Shown here piece after piece: positions 1-4,653 of a stretch of 5,379 nucleotides of DNA; the first letter of the stretch is position 1, and each line of letters opens with the position of its first letter. The translations under genes were made by a program, and so were the position numbers. The notes below the pieces were generated by a model. It was not told the origin of the DNA and ran no database searches. It saw nothing but the letters and a program-made list of their open reading frames with translations. The stretch lies in assembly GCA_027026295.1 (NCBI GenBank), contig JALVOR010000153.1:1-5379 (forward strand). The letters are read 5' to 3'. The stretch is from Anaerolineales bacterium (GTDB lineage: Bacteria > Chloroflexota > Anaerolineae > Anaerolineales > DRMV01).

Positions 1-33
1 CAGTAGCACGGTGAACCACACAATGCGTTTCAC
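1..33 (-). CDS. N-terminus of a secreted or membrane protein (partial, runs off left edge)
   Basis: A GTG codon at 33..31 on the minus strand opens a frame that stays open to the window edge and reads M-K-R-I-V-W-F-T-V-L-L. Two basic residues followed by a hydrophobic run is the normal beginning of a Sec signal peptide or first membrane segment. A perfect GGAGG lies five bases upstream (43..39), which is why this start is chosen despite the rare codon and short visible length. The product cannot be identified from 11 residues. The gene is transcribed away from the window, and the nearest gene upstream on the same strand is the ATPase, about 290 bases away, so it probably has its own promoter, although no convincing one was seen. 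Seen: start, ribosome binding site, hydrophobic codons. Inferred: export. Confidence 0.55.
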   Translation of the reverse strand, partial: MKRIVWFTVLL

Positions 34-38
34 AACAA

Positions 39-43
39 CCTCC
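39..43 (-). promoter_or_regulatory. Shine-Dalgarno site for the left-edge gene
   Basis: The minus strand reads GGAGG followed by a five-base spacer (TTGTT) and GTG. This is an ideal site and decides the start of the truncated left-edge gene, which otherwise has only 33 visible bases. Confidence 0.6.
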
Positions 44-210
44 GATTCTCGAAATCATGTACGGCGGGGGAAGATCTGAAAAGCGGTGTGCTTGTCCCTC
101 TTTGAGCAGGCCATGCGCTGCCCGCACACTTGGCTTGCAGAGTCTCCTCCATGAGCAGCAGGCCAAAGATGGCGCGGGGGGAAGTGTATCTTAACTGGGA
201 CTTTCCTGGC

Positions 211-246
211 AAAGAAAAACCACAAAGAAGGCACAGAAAACAAAGA
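211..246. repeat. CACAAAG / GGCACAGAAAA-type dispersed repeat
   Basis: A purine-rich stretch is built from short variations on (C)ACAAAGA. It includes AAGGCACAGAAAACA at 228 to 242, which recurs exactly and in the same orientation at 4471 to 4485. From memory, similar stretches resembling CACAAAGACACAAAGA are scattered between genes in many environmental bacteria, including Chloroflexota, and give spurious Cys/Leu/Phe-rich translations on the other strand, as here. What is seen is the internal near-repetition and the exact second copy. Family membership is recollection, and no function is claimed. Confidence 0.6.
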
Positions 247-285
247 TCCCTCACTTTCTCCCTTTTGTACGGCTATACGAAATTT

Positions 286-301
286 CCTCAGCGCGCTCAG
301 G
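286..301 (-). terminator. Weak hairpin downstream of the ATPase gene
   Basis: About 20 bases past the ATPase stop codon the sequence is CCT-c-AGCGCGCT-c-AGG, an inverted repeat with one C/C mismatch per arm, followed on the minus strand by AAATTT rather than a proper U tract. It could slow RNA polymerase or stabilise the 3' end, but as an intrinsic terminator it is poor. Confidence 0.2.
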
Positions 302-322
302 GCAAGACACTCTGGATGCCAC

Positions 323-1843
323 CTAAAACGGAATCCTCCCTTCCCTAGACGGCACGGTGCGATGCCACTGCCACAACTGCTTATCCACCGCCGACAGATC
401 TACCAGCGTCACGCCTTCCGCCCGCCAGCGTTCCCCCGCAGGCGGCGCGGCGCGCAGCGCCTCGGCTTCAGCAGCCATACTGCGCGACCAGCCGCCGCGG
501 GCAAAGACCACGAAATGCACCCGCCAGCGCTTCTCGCGCGGCAGCACGGCTTCGGTGCGCGCGGCCAGTTTTCGCAGCACCTCGGCCCCGACCGGCTCGG
601 GCGACCATTTGCACTCGCCCAAAATCAGGGTGCCCTCGCGGGGATTGATGCCGACCACATCCACCTGCGCGGTGCGCGTCCACGCCGCGCCGACTTCCAG
701 CGGCTGGAAAGGCAGCGCGCCCTGCGCGCCGGCGTGCAGTGTCCACAGGCGGGCAATTTCTTCCCACGTGTAGGCGCCGATAAAATCCAGCAGGTGGCGG
801 CGCAGTTCTTCCACCAGCGGCGCCTGCACGCCGGCGGCAATCTGGCTGCGGTAGGGGCTGATGAAGCGAAAGTAAAACCGCAGGAAGGGGTCGGTGAGGT
901 GATAGCGCCCCTGGCGGCTGTTGGGCGGCGCGGTCAACGAACGGCGGCGTTCCACATGGCCGGTTTCCAGCAGCGATTCGAGATAGCGGCTGACATGCCC
1001 GCCCGGCAGTTCCGAAGCGCGACGGATTTCGGCGGGGGTGTGCGCGCCGCGGGCAATGGCGCTCAAAATGGCGTAGTAGTTGCCGGTTTCCCGAATGTAA
1101 TCCTGTAGCAAAAAGCGCGGCTCGTCGCCGAGGGAAAGCGCCGCGTGGGTGACGAAGGCGGTCAGGTTTTCCTGAAAGGGGGCTTTGGGGTTCCAGTAAG
1201 CCCAGTAGGCGGGTACGCCGCCAACCACGGCATAGAGGGCAACCCGCGCCTGGGCGGGGTAATCGGGGAAGGCTTCCCGCGTGGCGGGGTATGGCAGGGG
1301 CTGCAGGCGCAGGGCGGTGGTGGCGCGGCCATAGAGGGGCGCCTGCGGGGAAAGCACGCCGCGCACCACCATGCCCAAATGCGAGCCGGAAAGCGCCAGC
1401 ATGAGGTTGCCGCGGCTGAGGGCCTGGTCCCAGGCATGCTGCAGCGCCCCGGCCACACGGGGGCCATGCTCCAGCAGGTAAGTGAATTCGTCGATGACCA
1501 GCGCGACGCGGCGGCCGCGGCGGGCAGCCATTTCGCCGAAAGCCTCGAAAGCCGCGCGCCATGTCGGGTAATACACCGCGGCCTCGGCGCCGCCGGGGTG
1601 GAAGAAGCGGTACAGCGCCTGGGAAAACGCCCGCCGCTGGTCGCTTTCGCTGGAAGGCTCGGCAGCCCAGTAGAGCACATCTTCGGGATGCTGCTGCATC
1701 CATTCCCACAGCAGGCGGGTTTTGCCGACGCGGCGGCGGCCATAGAGCACCAGGAAGGCCGCCTGCGGGCTGCGCCACAGGTCTTCGAGCAGCGCCATCT
1801 CGCGCTGGCGTCCCACAAAGGGCGGGGTGTAGGCTGGGGGCAT
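323..1843 (-). CDS. AAA+ ATPase fused to a PD-(D/E)XK nuclease-like domain (archaeal-type ATPase, DUF234 class)
   Basis: A 506-residue protein of unknown biological role. Residues 9-20 carry the FVGR.REM..LE signature typical of archaeal-type STAND/AAA+ ATPases. The P-loop GRRRVGKT is at 35-42 (K41, T42) and the Walker B strand ALVIDEF at 114-120 (D118, E119). A sensor-1-like strand ending SGS is at 147-154. Residues 256-300 read as a winged helix. The RYHLTDPFLRFYFRF block at 313-327 is characteristic of the DUF234 family. The C-terminus shows a PD-(D/E)XK nuclease pattern: QVDVVG (D395), then ILGECKW (E410, K412). All key ATPase and nuclease residues are intact, so both activities are plausible but inferred. 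The start at 1843 is set by GGAGGT four bases upstream; the frame also extends upstream to 1933, but that part covers the promoter. It is divergent from the lipoprotein gene, and no partner gene is adjacent. Families of this kind (COG1672, SSO1545-like) have no settled function; defence or mobile-element roles are only suggestions. Confidence 0.9.
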   Translation of the reverse strand: MPPAYTPPFVGRQREMALLEDLWRSPQAAFLVLYGRRRVGKTRLLWEWMQQHPEDVLYWAAEPSSESDQRRAFSQALYRFFHPGGAEAAVYYPTWRAAFEAFGEMAARRGRRVALVIDEFTYLLEHGPRVAGALQHAWDQALSRGNLMLALSGSHLGMVVRGVLSPQAPLYGRATTALRLQPLPYPATREAFPDYPAQARVALYAVVGGVPAYWAYWNPKAPFQENLTAFVTHAALSLGDEPRFLLQDYIRETGNYYAILSAIARGAHTPAEIRRASELPGGHVSRYLESLLETGHVERRRSLTAPPNSRQGRYHLTDPFLRFYFRFISPYRSQIAAGVQAPLVEELRRHLLDFIGAYTWEEIARLWTLHAGAQGALPFQPLEVGAAWTRTAQVDVVGINPREGTLILGECKWSPEPVGAEVLRKLAARTEAVLPREKRWRVHFVVFARGGWSRSMAAEAEALRAAPPAGERWRAEGVTLVDLSAVDKQLWQWHRTVPSREGRIPF

Positions 1844-1847
1844 GGGG

Positions 1848-1853
1848 ACCTCC
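1848..1853 (-). promoter_or_regulatory. Shine-Dalgarno site fixing the ATPase start
   Basis: The minus strand reads GGAGGT-CCCC-ATG. This strong site favours the ATG at 1843 over the in-frame upstream ATG at 1933, whose extra 30 residues would be an Ile/Leu-rich stretch translated from AT-rich promoter repeats. Confidence 0.8.
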
Positions 1854-1873
1854 GGTGTATGCAAAGGAGATAA

Positions 1874-1895
1874 GATAATCAAGATTATGATAATC
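1874..1895. promoter_or_regulatory. GATAATC repeat cluster, possible operator of the ATPase gene
   Basis: GATAATC occurs at 1874-1880 and again at 1889-1895, exactly 15 bases apart start to start. Between them GATTAT (1883-1888) forms an inverted half-site with the first copy (GATAATC-AA-GATTATg). The cluster covers the predicted -10 element and the expected start of transcription of the ATPase, the usual position of a repressor site. The repeats are visible in the sequence; regulation, possibly by the protein's own winged helix, is inference. Confidence 0.4.
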
Positions 1896-1915
1896 TGGAT
1901 TAAGAGATTTGGCAA
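1887..1915 (-). promoter_or_regulatory. Sigma70-like promoter of the ATPase gene
   Basis: On the minus strand TTGCCA (1915..1910) is followed after 17 bases by TATCAT (1892..1887). Each hexamer matches the sigma70 consensus at five of six positions with ideal spacing. Transcription would start near 1880 and give a leader of about 37 bases ending in the GGAGGT site. Confidence 0.6.
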
Positions 1916-1975
1916 GGGCAGCGAAGCGGGCAATTCGTTACCTGGTCAGGGTTGCCTGGCTGTGTCGCACCAATT

Positions 1976-2042
1976 GCCAAAAATTTCCTCCGGTAGAGTG
2001 CCAATTTTTTCCTGCGGAAAATATACGGGGAAACGCCAAAAA
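1976..2042. repeat. Three imperfect GCCAA-led direct repeats in the divergent intergenic region
   Basis: GCCAA-AAA-TTTCCT-C-CGG at 1976-1993 is matched by GCCAA-TTT-TTTCCT-G-CGG at 2000-2017 (14 of 18 bases identical, period 24). A shorter third version, GCCAAAAACCTCTG, begins at 2035. All lie upstream of the predicted lipoprotein promoter, where activator sites would sit. They are A/T-run-containing and may also simply be curved DNA. The function is not known. Confidence 0.35.
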
Positions 2043-2045
2043 CCT

Positions 2046-2073
2046 CTGAAAACTCTCACCACCGGTGTAAAAT
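2046..2073 (+). promoter_or_regulatory. Probable promoter of the lipoprotein gene
   Basis: CTGAAA (2046-2051, four of six matches to the -35 consensus) is separated by 16 bases from TAAAAT (2068-2073, five of six matches to the -10 consensus). An 8-bp palindrome CACCGGTG (2060-2067) abuts the -10. Transcription would start near 2080, leaving a leader of about 70 bases that contains a small GTCGC/GCGAC stem (2083-2100). The -35 is weak, so the site may need an activator or may be wrong. Confidence 0.4.
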
Positions 2074-2140
2074 AACCCCAACGTCGCGGGGGCATGCGAC
2101 AGAGCAGCCCACACAACGCCAACATACATTTCCACCTTTG

Positions 2141-2146
2141 AGGAGG
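2141..2146 (+). promoter_or_regulatory. Shine-Dalgarno site of the lipoprotein gene
   Basis: AGGAGG followed by a five-base spacer (CTATC) and ATG at 2152. It confirms the start that gives a complete lipoprotein signal peptide. Confidence 0.8.
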
Positions 2147-2151
2147 CTATC

Positions 2152-4275
2152 ATGTTCTTCCACTGCCGCCGAATCACTGCCTTGGCTGTTGCCGTTTTGG
2201 TTTCCATACTCGCTGCCTGCAGGCCAGCCGCCGCGCCGGTTTCCCCCACGGCGCAGGCAACGGCAACGCTGCAACCCAGCCCAACGCCCACCGCCACCGC
2301 GACAGCCACACCTGCCCCCACAGCAACTCCCACAGCCACCCTGACGCCTTCACCAACACCCACGCCCGCCCCGCAGCCCATCACTTCCAACACTGCCAAC
2401 CTGCTCAAGCCGGTGGAGGAGCAACCCTGGCACGCTTACCACGGGCTGCTAAAGCACATTGCCTGGTCTACCGACGGGAAATTCATCGCCGGGCAGTTCT
2501 CCGACTATCAGCCGCGGACAATCGTGTGGGACGCCAACACGCTCCAGCAAATTGCCCGCTTCACCGGTGTCACGTTCCGCCAATGGACGCCCGACAATCA
2601 CCTGCTCTTGAGAACAGGCGAGGGGCAATATGCCACCGTCACCCCTCAGCAGGGTGCCCAACCCGAGCCTCTCGACATCTCATGTTTCGGCGACAACAAC
2701 ATCGTCGATCTGCGCTACAGCCCCCAGGGGCGCTACCTCGCCGCCCTGGTCAACCCGCGCGTTGTCTTGGTATGCAATCAGGAGACCCAAGAACTGCAAC
2801 GCTACGAAGTCCCGTGGGACAAGCGCGCCATTCACGAACTCTATTTCGGCATGTTCTCTCCCTACGAAGACTGGCTCTTCCTGTGGGGTGGAGCAGAACT
2901 GCCGCCATACGCCTTCACAATAGCCTTCAACCTGCACCAAAAGCGCATCTACGCCACCTATCCCGGCCTATTACTGGCGCTTTCGCCGCAGGGCAACCGC
3001 GTGCTGGTCAACGACGAATCGGCCATGAAGGTCAAAGTAGCCTTCACCGGTGCCGACCTGAGCGCCTTTTCCTACGGCGTCTCCCATTACGATGCGCAAA
3101 CCCAAACCAGTGACGGGTGGATGGCCATAGCAGCAGATTTCGCCTCGCAAACCCAGGTGGGGGTGATGCTGGCCCACTACAACCAGCCCTTTGATGCACA
3201 GTTTTTGGTGCGGGAAATCGGCAGCCGCGAGATATCCAAAACCCTACATCTGCGCGAAGTTGCTGGCGGAACACTACTGTCGCTTTCCCCCGACCGCGCT
3301 CGCTTTGCCATCGCCTCACACGACGGCTATTTGCGCGTGTACGACACAGAAGGCAAGATGCTGGGCGAAAAACAGGTCGCCGACAACGCCGACGACTACA
3401 TCAACGAGCCACCCGGTGTATCACTTTCCCCCAACGGCAACTCGCTGGCAAAGCCAGAGGGCTTCACGGCGCTGGGCATCTACACCTTGCCCAACGAGCA
3501 GCCCGATTTCACTTTACCGCGCACCATGGAAGACGGCCTCTTTGCCATGCCCATGATGTTCGACTTCGTCAGCGACAATCTCGTCAAAACATGGGCTCCG
3601 AATGGCATGGACCTGTGGGATTTGAACGCGCAAAAAGTCGTGCACACCTACTTCTACGACTGCAAGCCCGACGCCAAGGCTGATAAACTCCTCTGCTGGA
3701 GTTACAAATTCGTGGCCTTAGTGGACGGCAACACCCAGGAAATTACCACCCAGATGGACAGCGGCAAACACCTACGCGGCTATGCCATGCAGCCCCAAGG
3801 TAATTTCGTTGCCTTATGCAACGACAACGCCGACCCCATCACGCTCTGGCAAACCGACCCAGTGGAACACCGCCCCAACCTGTTGCTAAAGAGAGAAGGC
3901 AAGCCCACACCCGCTTGCGGCGCGCTCGTCTTTTCGGCAGACGGGCGCTATCTCATCAGCGGCGCAGGCGGCGTGTGGGAAATCGAAAGCGGCGAGCAAG
4001 TCGGCGAATTCCCGCCGCTGCGAGGTTACACCCCTCCCACCGACGACGACCTCAACCCGCCGCCGCCCATGGAACTCAGCACGGGGCCTGCCGACCTCTT
4101 CTGGGTTTACGACCCTGCCGACCACACCCTCACCCTCCACCGCCTGCCCGACGGGGAAACGGTACACACCATCACCCTGCCGAAAGACACCGTTACTTTC
4201 CGCTTCGCTTCCGACGGCATGAGGCTGGTGGTCGTGCAACTCGACCGCATCACCACCTGGAAGGCCGTGCCGTAA
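2152..4275 (+). CDS. WD40-like beta-propeller lipoprotein
   Basis: A 707-residue protein predicted to be exported and lipid-anchored outside the cytoplasmic membrane. Residues 1-23 form a lipoprotein signal peptide: basic R6-R7, hydrophobic core, lipobox L20-A-A-C23. A low-complexity Thr/Pro/Ala/Ser spacer (about 25-77) follows, then repeated propeller-type strands: HIAWSTDGKFIAG (102-114) ending in TIVWD (123-127), DLRYSPQGRYLAAL (186-199), LALSPQGNRVLV (275-286), LLSLSPDRARFAIAS (375-389) with LRVYD (394-398), VSLSPNG (423-429), DLWDLNAQKVVHTY (487-500), AMQPQGNFVALC (545-556) with ITLWQ (563-567), and LVFSADGRYLISGAGGVWEI (592-611). At least eight or nine blades are suggested, which would fit two small propellers or one large one. 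Six cysteines remain in the mature part, possibly disulphide-bonded. No catalytic motif is visible; binding of protein, polysaccharide or another ligand is typical of such folds but not shown. The gene is monocistronic, with a good ribosome binding site and a strong terminator. Confidence 0.85.
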   Translation: MFFHCRRITALAVAVLVSILAACRPAAAPVSPTAQATATLQPSPTPTATATATPAPTATPTATLTPSPTPTPAPQPITSNTANLLKPVEEQPWHAYHGLLKHIAWSTDGKFIAGQFSDYQPRTIVWDANTLQQIARFTGVTFRQWTPDNHLLLRTGEGQYATVTPQQGAQPEPLDISCFGDNNIVDLRYSPQGRYLAALVNPRVVLVCNQETQELQRYEVPWDKRAIHELYFGMFSPYEDWLFLWGGAELPPYAFTIAFNLHQKRIYATYPGLLLALSPQGNRVLVNDESAMKVKVAFTGADLSAFSYGVSHYDAQTQTSDGWMAIAADFASQTQVGVMLAHYNQPFDAQFLVREIGSREISKTLHLREVAGGTLLSLSPDRARFAIASHDGYLRVYDTEGKMLGEKQVADNADDYINEPPGVSLSPNGNSLAKPEGFTALGIYTLPNEQPDFTLPRTMEDGLFAMPMMFDFVSDNLVKTWAPNGMDLWDLNAQKVVHTYFYDCKPDAKADKLLCWSYKFVALVDGNTQEITTQMDSGKHLRGYAMQPQGNFVALCNDNADPITLWQTDPVEHRPNLLLKREGKPTPACGALVFSADGRYLISGAGGVWEIESGEQVGEFPPLRGYTPPTDDDLNPPPPMELSTGPADLFWVYDPADHTLTLHRLPDGETVHTITLPKDTVTFRFASDGMRLVVVQLDRITTWKAVP
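2242..2382 (+). repeat. Low-complexity Thr/Pro/Ala linker coding sequence
   Basis: Codons 31-77 of the lipoprotein alternate ACN, CCN and GCN to give TPTATAT/TPSPTPTP-type repeats. This is a flexible spacer between the lipid anchor and the propeller, of the kind common in Chloroflexota surface lipoproteins (family knowledge). The near-repetitive DNA could expand or contract by slippage in units of three bases. On the opposite strand it gives a spurious Gly/Val/Ala-rich frame. Confidence 0.7.
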
Positions 4276-4281
4276 ACCCAA

Positions 4282-4297
4282 CGGAACAATTGTTCCG
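4282..4297. repeat. 16-bp perfect palindrome CGGAACAATTGTTCCG
   Basis: The sequence CGGAACAATTGTTCCG equals its own reverse complement and starts seven bases after the lipoprotein stop codon. Its core GAAC-AATT-GTTC fits the GAAC-N4-GTTC pattern of Gram-positive-type LexA (SOS) boxes. However, it lies between a stop codon and a terminator rather than at a promoter. It could equally be a short RNA hairpin ahead of the terminator. The palindrome is certain; any protein binding is speculation. Confidence 0.5.
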
Positions 4298-4309
4298 CAA
4301 GGCAAAACA

Positions 4310-4339
4310 AAACACCCTGGCGAATTTGCCAGGGTGTTT
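4310..4339. terminator. Strong bidirectional intrinsic terminator
   Basis: A 12-bp perfect stem AAACACCCTGGC / GCCAGGGTGTTT surrounds the six-base loop GAATTT. Read on the plus strand it ends the lipoprotein transcript about 35 bases after its stop. Read on the minus strand the stem is followed by TGTTTTGCC, a U-rich tail, so it would also stop transcription arriving from the ParB-like gene. It is well placed between convergent genes. Confidence 0.85.
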
Positions 4340-4380
4340 CTCGTGCGCCAGCGGAGAGAAATCACGAACGATGCGTCGTC

Positions 4381-4410
4381 CATCGATTTCACCGATGAGC
4401 ACAGATTGGG
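4381..4410. repeat. Diverged 10-bp-period GAT repeat
   Basis: Three consecutive ten-base blocks, CATCGATTTC, ACCGATGAGC and ACAGATTGGG, place GAT at 4385, 4394 and 4404. The pattern resembles CACGGATTTCACGGATG-type dispersed repeats and looks like a degraded, opposite-strand relative of the CCG array at 4559-4612. Flanking ATCACGAACGATG (4361-4373) may be a further decayed unit. Confidence 0.4.
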
Positions 4411-4470
4411 CAAAAACTTCAAAAAAGCAACTGTTCAGCCTAAAAGGGAAACCTCAATTGCGCAGGCAGA

Positions 4471-4485
4471 AAGGCACAGAAAACA
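4471..4485. repeat. Second copy of AAGGCACAGAAAACA
   Basis: AAGGCACAGAAAACA is identical over 15 bases to 228-242 and in the same orientation, but neighbouring bases do not match beyond this core. The two copies bracket the ATPase and the lipoprotein gene. This is most simply two members of a dispersed family; a past recombination or insertion boundary is possible but unproven. Confidence 0.55.
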
Positions 4486-4510
4486 TCGAAGGGCTAATGG
4501 GGTGTTGTTG

Positions 4511-4535
4511 TAGGGCGGGACGGCGTCCCGCCTTA
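4511..4535. repeat. 25-base GC-rich REP-like palindrome
   Basis: The sequence is symmetric around position 4523. Positions 4511-4522 pair with 4524-4535 throughout, with a single G-T wobble (4513 with 4533). The core is GCGGGACG-G-CGTCCCGC. Transcribed from either strand it would form a very stable hairpin. From memory, GTAGGGCGGGACGGCGTCCC-like palindromes recur in Chloroflexota intergenic DNA in the manner of REP elements; this single window cannot show that. There is no following U tract, so it is not an intrinsic terminator. Confidence 0.6.
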
Positions 4536-4558
4536 CTTGGCGACCCTGGCACCCTAAA

Positions 4559-4612
4559 ATCCGTATCTAGCCGTGATTGTCCGCTTTCATCCGCGGGCAT
4601 CCGTGTCATCCG
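4559..4612. repeat. Array of six CCG motifs with 10-bp spacing
   Basis: CCG begins at 4561, 4571, 4581, 4591, 4601 and 4610, giving spacings of 10, 10, 10, 10 and 9 bases. The last three units share CATCCG and the units after them drift (CCGCGGG, CCGTGT, CCGCGACC). On the minus strand this is CGGATGACACGGATG and so on, a recognisable style of dispersed repeat. The period is one helical turn, so all motifs face the same side of the DNA. The array is directly visible; function is unknown. Confidence 0.65.
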
Positions 4613-4620
4613 CGACCTAT

Positions 4621-4643
4621 CCCCTTGCAACAGCCGCAAAGGG
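4621..4643 (-). terminator. Hairpin after the ParB-like gene, weak terminator
   Basis: On the minus strand, ten bases past the stop codon, CCCTTTGC pairs with GCAAGGGG (one G-T wobble) around a seven-base loop. No U tract follows, so the efficient stop for this gene is more likely the bidirectional terminator near 4310-4339. Confidence 0.25.
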
Positions 4644-4653
4644 AGAAATCTAT

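Larger units (their letters stand above)
44..322. other. Gene-free intergenic stretch between left-edge gene and ATPase
   Basis: No convincing gene is present. Short open frames on the minus strand here begin inside the CACAAAG-type dispersed repeat and have repeat-derived N-termini rich in Cys, Phe and Leu, with no ribosome binding site placed to support them. The stretch holds one dispersed repeat and a weak hairpin after the ATPase stop codon (both listed separately). No clear sigma70-like promoter for the left-edge gene was found. A degraded gene fragment in 60 to 200 cannot be excluded, but nothing in it was recognised. Confidence 0.6.

Noticed and set aside
30..254. Minus-strand small frame ending in a TGA that overlaps the GTG of the left-edge gene
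   Set aside because: The GTGA overlap is tempting as translational coupling, but the frame starts inside a dispersed repeat, has a repeat-derived Cys/Leu/Phe N-terminus, and no supporting ribosome binding site or recognisable domain.
362..1108. Long plus-strand frames across the ATPase gene
   Set aside because: They are shadows of a GC-rich gene whose minus-strand product has clear Walker and nuclease motifs; the plus-strand products are Arg/Ala/Gly-rich with no recognisable domain.
1844..1933. 30-residue N-terminal extension of the ATPase from the ATG at 1933
   Set aside because: It translates the AT-rich promoter repeats into an Ile/Leu-rich stretch, lacks a good ribosome binding site, and would overlap the best promoter. 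GGAGGT sits just before the ATG at 1843.
1938..2408. Minus-strand Gly/Val/Ala-repeat protein
   Set aside because: It is the antisense of the Thr/Pro/Ala linker of the lipoprotein and overlaps its start and signal peptide.
4559..4612. CRISPR-like array
   Set aside because: The regular period is only 10 bp with three to six conserved bases; there are no 20-40 base repeats with spacers and no cas genes.
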